Of a DNA stretch of 64,000 bases, positions 1-7,589 are shown one piece after another (position 1 is the stretch's first letter; each line of letters opens with the position of its first letter). The notes beneath the pieces were generated by a model. The model saw only the letters and a program-made list of their open reading frames with translations. It did no database searches and had not been told where the DNA came from. A program made the position numbers and the translations under genes. This DNA comes from Streptomyces sp. Edi2 (lineage in GTDB: Bacteria; Actinomycetota; Actinomycetes; Streptomycetales; Streptomycetaceae), in NCBI RefSeq assembly GCF_040253635.1, contig NZ_JBEJGX010000003.1, forward strand, positions 4,048,501 through 4,112,500, read 5' to 3'.

Positions 1-892
1 GCCCCCGCACCAGCAGATCCAGCAGCGCGCACACGAAGAGCGCAATGCCGATAAAGCCATTGACCTGGAAGAACGCCCGGTTCAGCCGGGTGAGGTCGTG
101 CGGCTTCACGATCGTGTGCTCGTACACGAAGGCCGCCGCCACGATCACCAGACCCAGCCAGAAGAACGCGCCCGCGCCGGTCGCCAGCGCGTACCAGGCG
201 AAGAGCGCCGTCGTGACGAGGTGACAGCCGCGCGCGCCCCAGATCGCGGCCGGGATACCGAAGCGGGCCGGCACCGACTTCACCCCGACCTCACGGTCCG
301 TCTCCACGTCCTGGCAGGCGTAGATCAGGTCGAAGCCGCCGATCCAGATGCCGACCGCGAGGCCGAGGATCACCGCCTCCCAGGACCAGGACCCGGTGAT
401 CGCGAGCCAGGCGCCGATCGGGCCCATCGCCTGGGCCAGGCCGAGGATCGCCTGCGGGAAGTTCGTGAACCGCTTGCCGTACGGATAGACCACCATCGGC
501 ACCACCGCGAGCGGCGCCAGTGCCAGGCACAGGAAGTTCAGCAGCGCAGCCGCGCCCAGGAAGACGACGAGTGCGATCACCGCGCCCGTCCACGCCGACT
601 TCACCGACACCGCTCCGGTGACCAGTTCGCGGTGCGCGGTACGCGGGTTCCGGGCGTCGATCTCGCGGTCGATGATCCGGTTCGCGGCCATCGCGAACGT
701 CCGCAGCCCGACCATGGCCACGGTGACGAGGAGCAGCCGCGCCCAGTGGACGTGCCGGTCCCACTCGTACATCGCGGTCAGGGACGCGATATAGGCGAAG
801 GGCAGCGCGAAGACCGAGTGCTCGATCATCACCAGGCGCAGGAAGGCCTTGGTGCGACCCGGCTGCGGGACCGCGGCGGATGCGCTGCTCAT
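1..892 (-). CDS. mqnP: UbiA-family prenyltransferase, menaquinone biosynthesis (MqnP), partial
   Basis: The 3' end of the gene runs off the left edge. The product is a polytopic membrane prenyltransferase of the UbiA family, which would attach the polyprenyl tail to the aromatic ring in the futalosine route to menaquinone. The visible protein begins MSSASAAVPQPGRTKAFLRL and carries the first Asp-rich site NRIIDREID and the second region DLIYACQDVETD, both typical of UbiA metal-diphosphate binding. Several hydrophobic helices follow one another. The ATG overlaps the stop of the upstream UbiD-like gene by four bases (ATGA), so the two are translationally coupled. The pairing with a UbiD-family decarboxylase supports a menaquinone role over other UbiA substrates. 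Confidence 0.88.
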   Translation of the reverse strand, partial: MSSASAAVPQPGRTKAFLRLVMIEHSVFALPFAYIASLTAMYEWDRHVHWARLLLVTVAMVGLRTFAMAANRIIDREIDARNPRTAHRELVTGAVSVKSAWTGAVIALVVFLGAAALLNFLCLALAPLAVVPMVVYPYGKRFTNFPQAILGLAQAMGPIGAWLAITGSWSWEAVILGLAVGIWIGGFDLIYACQDVETDREVGVKSVPARFGIPAAIWGARGCHLVTTALFAWYALATGAGAFFWLGLVIVAAAFVYEHTIVKPHDLTRLNRAFFQVNGFIGIALFVCALLDLLVRG

Positions 893-2349
893 GAGAGTCC
901 GTACTCCTTCCAGCGGCGGTCGACCATCGCCGCCGTCCGCGGGTCGGACTCGACCATGTGAGGCCAGCCGCCGTCGCGCGTATAGCCCTCCTCGGGCCAC
1001 TTCTCCGTCGCGTCGATCCCCGCCTTGCCGCCCCAGAACTGCTGGTAGGAGGCGTGGTCGAGATGGTCGACGGGGCCTTCGACGACGGTGAGGTCGCGGG
1101 CGTAGTCGGTGTTGCCGAGCGCCCGCCAGGAGACCTCGTGGAGGTTGTGCACATCGCAGTCCGCGTCCACGACCACGATCAGCTTGGTCAGCGACATCAT
1201 GTGCGCGCCCCAGATGGCGTGCATGACCTTCTGTGCGTGCTTGGGGTACTTCTTGTCGATCGAGACGATCGCGCAGTTGTGGAAGCCGCCGGACTCCGGC
1301 AGGTGGTAGTCCACGATGTCCGGGACGATGATCTTCAGCAGCGGCAGGAAGAACCGCTCCGTCGCCCGCCCCAGCGGCCCGTCCTCCGTCGGCGGGCGCC
1401 CCACGACGATCGACTGGAGCAGCGGCCGCTTACGCATCGTCACACAGTCGATGGTCAGCGCCGGGAACGGCTCCTGCGGCGTGTAGAAACCGGTGTGGTC
1501 GCCGAACGGGCCCTCGGGAAGCATCTCGCCGGGCTCCAGCCAGCCCTCGATGACGACCTCGGCGTGCGCCGGGACCTGCAGCGGCACGGTCTTGCAGTCG
1601 ACCATCTCGATCCGCTTGCCCTGGAGGAAGCCCGCGAAAAGGTACTCGTCGATATCACCGGGCAGCGGCGCGGTCGAGGCGTACGTGACGGCCGGCGGGC
1701 AGCCGAAGGCGATCGCGACCGGCAGCTTCTCCCCGCGCTTGGCGGCGACCTGGTAGTGGTTGCGGCTGTCCTTGTGGATCTGCCAGTGCATGCCGATGGT
1801 GCGCTTGTCGTGGCGCTGCAGGCGGTAGAGGCCGAGGTTGCGCACCCCGGTCTCCGGGTGCTTGGTGTGCGTCAGCCCCAGGTTGAAGAAGGAGCCCCCG
1901 TCCTCGGGCCAGGTGAACAGCGCCGGCAGCTGGTCCAGATCGACCTGGTCGCCCTTGAGGACGACCTCCTGGACGGGCGCGCTCTCCCCCTTCACCTTCT
2001 TGGGCGGTACGTGCGTCATGCCCGCGAGCTTCCCGAACGCCTCGCGTACGCCGACGAAGCCCTGCGGCAGCTCCGGCTTGAGCAGTCCGCCGATCTTGCC
2101 GCTGATGTCCTCGTACGACTTCAGGCCCAGCGCCTTCAGCAGGCGGCGGTCGGTGCCGTAGACGTTCATGGCGAGCGGCATCGCCGAGCCCTTGACGTTC
2201 TCGAAGAGCAGCGCCGGGCCACCGGACTTCTGCACCCGGTCCACGATCTCGCCGACTTCCAGATACGGATCGACCTCGGCCTTGATGCGCTTGAGGTCGC
2301 CCTCCCGCTCCAGTGCACGCAGGAACGAGCGAAGATCGTCGTAAGCCAT
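889..2349 (-). CDS. mqnL: UbiD-family menaquinone biosynthesis decarboxylase (MqnL)
   Basis: A 486-residue UbiD-type decarboxylase that would remove the ring carboxylate after prenylation, using prenylated FMN made by a UbiX-like partner that is not in this window. The protein starts MAYDDLRSFLRALEREGDLK and has the usual UbiD length and features, including the region around LYRLQRHDKRTIGMHWQ and the C-terminal VVVDADCDVHN segment. It is the first gene of a leftward pair with mqnP, joined by an ATGA overlap. It is divergent from the small membrane gene at 2438, leaving about 88 bp for promoters. Assignment to menaquinone instead of ubiquinone rests on actinobacterial context and gene pairing. 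Confidence 0.9.
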   Translation of the reverse strand: MAYDDLRSFLRALEREGDLKRIKAEVDPYLEVGEIVDRVQKSGGPALLFENVKGSAMPLAMNVYGTDRRLLKALGLKSYEDISGKIGGLLKPELPQGFVGVREAFGKLAGMTHVPPKKVKGESAPVQEVVLKGDQVDLDQLPALFTWPEDGGSFFNLGLTHTKHPETGVRNLGLYRLQRHDKRTIGMHWQIHKDSRNHYQVAAKRGEKLPVAIAFGCPPAVTYASTAPLPGDIDEYLFAGFLQGKRIEMVDCKTVPLQVPAHAEVVIEGWLEPGEMLPEGPFGDHTGFYTPQEPFPALTIDCVTMRKRPLLQSIVVGRPPTEDGPLGRATERFFLPLLKIIVPDIVDYHLPESGGFHNCAIVSIDKKYPKHAQKVMHAIWGAHMMSLTKLIVVVDADCDVHNLHEVSWRALGNTDYARDLTVVEGPVDHLDHASYQQFWGGKAGIDATEKWPEEGYTRDGGWPHMVESDPRTAAMVDRRWKEYGLS

Positions 2350-2437
2350 GCCGTCCAGTATCGGGTACGCACTACCCTGGACGGGTCACCGGGCCCCGGC
2401 GAGGGCCCGCCGTCGTGTGCAGGGGGCTCGTTCCGCA

Positions 2438-2890
2438 ATGCTCAGGTATCTGCCGTTCCTCCTGGTGCTGGCGCTGTGGATCTACGCGTTCATCGACTGC
2501 CTGAACACGCCCGAATCCCAGGTGCGCGGACTGCCCAAGGTGATCTGGGTGATCATCATCCTGCTCTTCGGCGAGGTGCTGGTCGGCCCGGTCGCCTGGC
2601 TGGTGGCGGGCAAGCAGCGGCAGCCGGCGACGGACGGCGGCTCCACGCCCTCCGCCTGGCACCGCAACCACCGCACGAAGTTCGTCGCGCCCGACGACAA
2701 TCCCGAGTTCCTTCGCTCCCTCCAGCGCGAGAACAAGAAGGACGAGGCGCTGCTGAAGGACTGGGAGGCCGACCTGCGCCGCCGCGAGGAGGAACTGCGG
2801 CGCAAGAGCGGTGGCACCGCGGACGGCGGTACGGCGAACGGCGGTACGGCGAACGGCGGTACGGCGAACGGCCCCGAAGAAACTCCCTGA
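2438..2890 (+). CDS. PLDc_N-type small membrane protein with repeat tail
   Basis: A 150-residue protein whose first 65 residues hold two membrane segments around LRYLPFLLVLALWIYAFIDC and LPKVIWVIIILLFGEVLVGP. This is the pattern of the phospholipase D N-terminal domain (PLDc_N) found alone in many actinobacteria. The cytosolic part is charged, with a probable coiled coil (NKKDEALLKDWEADLRRREE). It ends in a GGTAN repeat encoded by perfect 15-bp DNA repeats. I start it at the ATG at 2438 because the membrane segment begins there; the reading frame upstream overlaps the mqnL promoter region. No catalytic PLD motif is present, so no enzymatic function is proposed. Confidence 0.8.
   Translation: MLRYLPFLLVLALWIYAFIDCLNTPESQVRGLPKVIWVIIILLFGEVLVGPVAWLVAGKQRQPATDGGSTPSAWHRNHRTKFVAPDDNPEFLRSLQRENKKDEALLKDWEADLRRREEELRRKSGGTADGGTANGGTANGGTANGPEETP
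2825..2869 (+). repeat. 15-bp tandem repeat in coding sequence (3 perfect copies)
   Basis: The unit GGCGGTACGGCGAAC occurs three times in perfect tandem, preceded by one diverged copy at about 2810-2824. It keeps the reading frame and encodes GGTAN units at the C terminus of the PLDc_N-like protein. Copy number is likely to vary between strains. Confidence 0.9.
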
Positions 2891-2965
2891 GCGTGCCGCC
2901 GGCGTCATTCGTGCCGCCCGGCGTCGTGCCTCCCCACGTCGTGCCGCCCGACGTACGGTGAATTC

Positions 2966-3514
2966 ATGGACGACCGTACGCAGGACTGGGGCCAGGACCG
3001 CGACGAGCTTCGCCTGCACGGCCACGTCGACGGTCACAGCGACCTGACCGGCCACCCCGCCCACGTCCAGGAACAGGCCCGCGCCATGCTGGCAACGGCG
3101 CTCGCCGAGGCCCGCACCGGTCTCGCCGAGGGCGGCATCCCGATCGGGGCGGCCCTCTACGGCCCGGACGGCACCCTCCTCGGCCGCGGCCACAACCGCC
3201 GCGTCCAGGACGACGACCCGACCCTGCACGCCGAAACCGCAGCCTTCCGCGCGGCGGGCCGCCGACGCACCTACCGCGGCACGACGATGGTCACCACCCT
3301 CTCCCCCTGCTGGTACTGCAGCGGCCTGGTCCGCCAGTTCGGCATCTCCCGCGTCATCATCGGCGAGTCCCGCACCTTCCACGGCGGCCACGACTGGCTG
3401 GCCCGACACGGCGTCCGCATCGTCCTCCTGGACGACCCCGAATGCGCGGCCATGATGCGCGACTTCATCAAGGAACGGCCGGAGCTGTGGCAGGAGGACA
3501 TCGGGGGCGAGTGA
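2966..3514 (+). CDS. Nucleoside/cytosine deaminase, yeast Fcy1-like
   Basis: A 182-residue zinc-dependent deaminase of the cytidine deaminase superfamily. The catalytic HAE motif lies in TLHAETAAF and the zinc cysteines in SPCWYCSGL. The C-terminal part (GVRIVLLDDPECAAMM, then FIKERPELWQEDIG) closely resembles the end of fungal cytosine deaminase, so cytosine is the most likely substrate and pyrimidine salvage the likely role. About 35 extra residues at the N terminus are Asp- and His-rich. The start at 2966 lacks a strong Shine-Dalgarno sequence, so a start nearer the conserved QEQARAMLATAL segment is possible. Guanine or other bases as substrates cannot be excluded. Confidence 0.85.
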   Translation: MDDRTQDWGQDRDELRLHGHVDGHSDLTGHPAHVQEQARAMLATALAEARTGLAEGGIPIGAALYGPDGTLLGRGHNRRVQDDDPTLHAETAAFRAAGRRRTYRGTTMVTTLSPCWYCSGLVRQFGISRVIIGESRTFHGGHDWLARHGVRIVLLDDPECAAMMRDFIKERPELWQEDIGGE

Positions 3515-3542
3515 GCAGCCGAGGGCACGCGCTACCCAGCAC

Positions 3543-3752
3543 CTACATGAGATGCATCTCTACGCTGAATCCAGGCGCAAGTACTCGGTTCAGGCACTCG
3601 GCGTGACCGCCCAGCCCCTGCTGGGCACCTGTTTCGTCTGTGGTCAGCGTCATGGATACGTAGTCGTCAGCTGTTTCTGTTCCTTGGCCACAGATGCAAC
3701 ACCGCAGTCGCTTCGAGACGTCCAACGGCGCCTTTTCATCCATTGCACTCAT
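3543..3752 (-). CDS. Small cysteine-containing hypothetical protein
   Basis: A 69-residue protein I do not recognise. It begins MSAMDEKAPLDVSKRLRCCI, contains CCICG followed later by GGHAECL, and could bind a zinc ion through these Cys/His residues. The ATG at 3752 is preceded by AAGGGGG at a good distance, which supports expression. An open frame continues further upstream, but codon use degrades there and no better start is seen. It is convergent with the deaminase gene. Confidence 0.55.
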   Translation of the reverse strand: MSAMDEKAPLDVSKRLRCCICGQGTETADDYVSMTLTTDETGAQQGLGGHAECLNRVLAPGFSVEMHLM

Positions 3753-3975
3753 TCCCAAATCCCCCTTCGATATCTGGCCTCGGACATCAAGGCGACGGTA
3801 CGCACGGGCGTTACACGGAGGCGGGCGCAGGGACATCGCGATCGGCCACGTCATCAGGAGAAATCCCGAGCGGCCACTCCGGCACCCTTTGATCGGCCGC
3901 TGCCGCAGGCCGGCGCTCCCCCGGCCCCGCAATTCGCTGGCCCCCGGTCCCCGCCCTCCGTCAGGATGACCAGCC

Positions 3976-4683
3976 ATGAGCACCACCCCCGAAGCCCCCG
4001 GCGTCCCCGCGCAGGCCGCGCAAGTCGCGAACGCCCCCGCGCAGGCCGCGAACGCCCCCGTAGAGACCGCCCACTCCCCCGCCCACCCCACCGAACCACC
4101 CCGCCGCATCCGCGCCCGGTACACCGAGACAACGGTGACCGTCTATCAGGCGTACTCCCCCGCGCTGGGTGTGCCGGCGGCGCGGGACGGGCGGTTTCCT
4201 GCTGCCTGGAAGCGGGAGCGGATGACATGGATCAAGCCCTCTTTCCTGTGGATGATGTACCGGTGCGGGTGGGGGGCCAAGGCCGATCAGGAGACTGTGC
4301 TCGCTGTGGAGATCGAGCGGGCGGGGTTCGACTGGGCGTTGGGGCATGCGTGTCTGTCGCACTACGAGCCGGGCGAGCACGCCGACCGTGCGGCCTGGCG
4401 GCGGGAGTTGAAGGGGGCGCCGGCGCGGGTGCAGTGGGATCCGGAGCGGGATCTGCGGCTGCAGGCGCTGCCGTACCGGTCGCTGCAGCTGGGGCTGGCG
4501 GGGGAGGCGTCGCGCCGGTATGCCGATGAGTGGACGGTGGCGATCACGGATGTCACGCCGCTGGCCCGGGAGATCCATGCGCTGGTGGGTGCCGGGGAGA
4601 TGGCGGCGGCCGCCGCGCTGCTGCCCGGGGAGCGCCCCTACCCGGCACCCGGGGGAACTCCGGGCCTCGGCCGCGTGTCCTGA
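3976..4683 (+). CDS. DUF4291 domain protein
   Basis: A 235-residue protein matching the DUF4291 pattern: IRARYTETTVTVYQAYSP near the start, then RMTWIKPSFLWMMYRCGW. After an Ala/Pro-rich N-terminal stretch of about 35 residues with imperfect NAPAQAA repeats, the domain fills the rest. The family has no established biochemical role. The ATG follows an AGGA. Codon third-position GC drops slightly in the middle compared with neighbours. Confidence 0.85.
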   Translation: MSTTPEAPGVPAQAAQVANAPAQAANAPVETAHSPAHPTEPPRRIRARYTETTVTVYQAYSPALGVPAARDGRFPAAWKRERMTWIKPSFLWMMYRCGWGAKADQETVLAVEIERAGFDWALGHACLSHYEPGEHADRAAWRRELKGAPARVQWDPERDLRLQALPYRSLQLGLAGEASRRYADEWTVAITDVTPLAREIHALVGAGEMAAAAALLPGERPYPAPGGTPGLGRVS

Positions 4684-4897
4684 TACACCTTCCGGCACGC
4701 GTAAATCCGGCCGCCGCACGGTCCGCGGGGCACTGGTGCGTGTGACGTACGGGACGTAGCGGTCCCCGGCCAACTCTCGGCCGTTCACAGCCAATTGCTG
4801 CATCGTTCAGCAACCTCCCCCTGCCCGGGAAACCCGGGCGCCGCCACAGTCATGTCGGCCCACTGAGGGCTCACGCGACTCAGGGAGAGTGGCACAT

Positions 4898-6325
4898 ATG
4901 CCCGACATGACCCGACGCAGACTCCTCGGCTCGGCGGCCGGCGCAGTCGGCGGCGCCGCCGCGCTGTCGCTGCTGCCGCCCAGCGTGCAGAAGGCCGTCG
5001 CCGCCGGACCGGCGCGGCACGGCTCGCTGCACGACGTCGAGCACGTCGTGATGCTGATGCAGGAGAACCGGTCGTTCGACCACTACTTCGGCACCCTGCG
5101 CGGCGTCCGCGGCTTCGCCGACCCGGACGCGCTGACGCTGCCGGACGGCCGGTCCGTCTTCCATCAGCCGGACGCGGCGAACCCGGACGGCTATCTGCTG
5201 CCGTTCCGCCTCAACACGCACACCACCAGCGCCCAGGCCATCCCCTCCACCAGCCATGCCTGGTCGGTGCAGCACGAGGCGTGGAACGGCGGCACGATGG
5301 ACCGCTGGCTGCCCGCGCACCGCAAGGCCGACGGGGTCAACGGGCCGTATGTGATGGGCTATCACACGCGGGCGGACATCCCTTTTCAGTTCGCCCTCGC
5401 CGAGGCGTTCACGCTGTGCGACAACTACTTCTGCTCGGTCTTCGGTCCGACCTGGCCCAACCGGCTGTACTGGATGACCGGCACCCTCGACCCGGGCGGC
5501 ACCCTGGGCGGTCCGGTGCTGAACAACACCGCGCCCAAGCCGTACCGCTGGACGACCTACGCCGAGCGGCTGGAGGCGGCAGGGATCAGCTGGAAGGTCT
5601 ACCAGGAGGAGGACGACTACGGCTGCAACCTGCTGGAGCAGTTCCAGACCTTCCGGGACGCCAAGCCGGGTGAGCCGCTGTACGAGCGCGGGATGCGGGC
5701 GCAGCCGGCCGGGACGTTCGAGGACGATGCCCGGGCCGGCCGGCTGCCGGCCGTCTCGTGGCTGATCCCCACCAGCCACCAGTCCGAGCACCCGGACTAT
5801 CTGCCGGCCGCCGGCGCCGACTACGTCGCGCGGAAGATCGAGGCGATCGCGTCCAACCCGCGGCTGTGGGCGAAGACCGTCTTCATCCTGAACTACGACG
5901 AGAACGACGGGCTCTTCGATCATGTGCCGCCGCCGGTGCCGCCGGCCGGGACCAAGGACGAGTTCGTCCGGGGCCTGCCGATCGGCGGCGGGTTCCGTGT
6001 GCCGTGTCTGATCATCTCGCCGTGGACGGTGGGCGGCTGGGCCGCCGGCGATCCCTTCGACCACACCTCGGTGCTGCAGTTCCTGGAGCGCTGGACGGGT
6101 GTGGCGGAGCCGAACATCAGCGACTGGCGGCGGTCGGCGTTCGGCGATCTGACGTCGGCGTTCGGCTTCCGTCACCGGGCGCACCGCCCGCCGCGGCTGC
6201 CCCGTGACACCGCCGAGCAGCTGGTCGAGGCGCAGTGGGAGGTGGCGAACCTGCCGAAGCCGACGCTGCCGGGGGCGGGGCAGCAGCAGCCGCGTCAGGA
6301 GCGCGGCCGGCGCAGGCGGCGCTGA
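4898..6325 (+). CDS. Tat-secreted phosphoesterase, phospholipase C/acid phosphatase family
   Basis: A 475-residue extracellular phosphoesterase. The N terminus has a twin-arginine signal (TRRRLLGSAAGAVGG) ending near AVAAG. The conserved metal-site motif of the family follows directly (MLMQENRSFDHYFG). Later signatures are GPTWPNRLYWMTG, the region NYDENDGLFDHV, and PFDHTSVLQFLERW. Classic Gram-negative and mycobacterial phospholipases C are longer because of C-terminal DUF756 repeats; this one lacks them and ends in a basic tail. Substrate (phospholipid or phosphomonoester) cannot be decided. I use the ATG at 4898, ten bases after AGGGAG; a GTG nine bases earlier sits too close to it. Confidence 0.88.
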   Translation: MPDMTRRRLLGSAAGAVGGAAALSLLPPSVQKAVAAGPARHGSLHDVEHVVMLMQENRSFDHYFGTLRGVRGFADPDALTLPDGRSVFHQPDAANPDGYLLPFRLNTHTTSAQAIPSTSHAWSVQHEAWNGGTMDRWLPAHRKADGVNGPYVMGYHTRADIPFQFALAEAFTLCDNYFCSVFGPTWPNRLYWMTGTLDPGGTLGGPVLNNTAPKPYRWTTYAERLEAAGISWKVYQEEDDYGCNLLEQFQTFRDAKPGEPLYERGMRAQPAGTFEDDARAGRLPAVSWLIPTSHQSEHPDYLPAAGADYVARKIEAIASNPRLWAKTVFILNYDENDGLFDHVPPPVPPAGTKDEFVRGLPIGGGFRVPCLIISPWTVGGWAAGDPFDHTSVLQFLERWTGVAEPNISDWRRSAFGDLTSAFGFRHRAHRPPRLPRDTAEQLVEAQWEVANLPKPTLPGAGQQQPRQERGRRRRR

Positions 6326-6367
6326 GGCCTGCCGCCGGCGGGCGGGCGCCCTCCCCCTGGATACGAC

Positions 6368-6413
6368 GGTGCCGTACGGGCCGGCCTCGTAAGGAGGCGT
6401 CCCGTACGGCACC
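6368..6413. terminator. Bidirectional hairpin between convergent genes
   Basis: A 13-bp perfect stem (GGTGCCGTACGGG at 6368-6380, complement at 6401-6413) encloses a smaller GCCTC/GAGGC hairpin. It lies between the rightward phosphoesterase gene and the leftward ccsB gene, as expected for a shared terminator. Confidence 0.7.
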
Positions 6414-6497
6414 GGGCAGCAGCGCGCCGTCCGCGGGGGCGGGCGGGTCGGACCGGATCAGGCCGGACCGGACCGAATGAGACCAGCTCCGAGCGGT

Positions 6498-7589
6498 TCA
6501 GACCCCCGCGTAGGAGTGCAGGCCCGTCACGAAGATGTTCACGCCGTAGTAGTTGAACAGGTAGCAGGCGAAGCCGATCAGGCCCAGGTAGGCGGCCTTG
6601 CGGCCCTTCCAGCCTGCGGTGGCGCGGGCGTGCAGGTAGGTGGCGTAGGCGACCCAGGTGATGAAGGCCCAGACCTCCTTGGGGTCCCAGCCCCAGTAGC
6701 GGCCCCATGCGGCCTCGGCCCAGATGGCGCCCGCGATGATGGTGAACGTCCACAGCGGGAAGATGGTGGCGTTGACGCGGTAGGCGAACTTGTCGAGCGA
6801 GGCGGCCGAGGGCAGCCGCTCCAGTACGGACGAGGCGAAGGCGCCGGGCTGCTTGCCCGCGGGGTCGGCGAGCTTGCTCTCGTAGGAGTCGCGGAACAGG
6901 AAGAGCAGGGTGGAGACGGCGCCGAGGTAGAGCGCCGCGCCGGAGATGATCGCGCAGCTGACGTGGATCCACAGCCAGTACGAGTGCAGCGCGGGCACCA
7001 GCTGGTCACTGGCGGTGTAGAGCACCGAGACGGCCAGCCCGAGGTCGAGCAGGACGGTGGTGACCAGGGGCAGCCCGATCCAGCGGACCTTCTTCCCGAG
7101 GGCGAGCAGCAGGAGGTAGAGGCCCACGGCGACCGCGGCGAAGGTCGTGGAGAACTCGTACATGTTGCCCCAGGGGGCACGCTCCACGGACAGGGCGCGG
7201 GTGACGACGCCGCCCACGTGCAGCGCCCAGGCCAGGACGGTCAGCGAGATGGCGATCCGCCCGTAGAGGTCGCCCTTCTCGGTGTCGCCCGCGGCGCCCG
7301 GCCCGTCGGGGACGTCGCGGCTGCCGGCGACGGACTTGGTGACGACCTCGGGCCGCTCCAGTACGGCGGTCGCGCCGCCCTGCTGGGACTTCTTGCGGGC
7401 GGTGACCGTCGCGGACGCCGTGGACTGCGCGGTCAGGGCGGCGGCGGTGCGGCCGACCTTGCTGCGGCTGCCGAACACCCACTCGGCCATGTGCGCGAGG
7501 AAGGCGAGCGTATAGACCGCCATCGCGGAATAGACCAGCAGGTTGCTGTTGTGCGCCAGTGTCTCGTTGGCTGCGGCCGCGATGTTCAC
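6498..7589 (-). CDS. ccsB: Cytochrome c biogenesis protein CcsB (ResC)
   Basis: A 363-residue integral membrane protein of the System II cytochrome c maturation complex, which carries and presents heme to apocytochrome c outside the membrane together with ResB. The heme-handling WWD-type signature is visible as RYWGWDPKEVWAFITW near the C terminus, with conserved His residues in flanking helices. The GTG start overlaps the resB stop codon (GTGA), marking translational coupling. It is the last gene of the leftward resA-ccdA-resB-ccsB block. Confidence 0.95.
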   Translation of the reverse strand: MNIAAAANETLAHNSNLLVYSAMAVYTLAFLAHMAEWVFGSRSKVGRTAAALTAQSTASATVTARKKSQQGGATAVLERPEVVTKSVAGSRDVPDGPGAAGDTEKGDLYGRIAISLTVLAWALHVGGVVTRALSVERAPWGNMYEFSTTFAAVAVGLYLLLLALGKKVRWIGLPLVTTVLLDLGLAVSVLYTASDQLVPALHSYWLWIHVSCAIISGAALYLGAVSTLLFLFRDSYESKLADPAGKQPGAFASSVLERLPSAASLDKFAYRVNATIFPLWTFTIIAGAIWAEAAWGRYWGWDPKEVWAFITWVAYATYLHARATAGWKGRKAAYLGLIGFACYLFNYYGVNIFVTGLHSYAGV

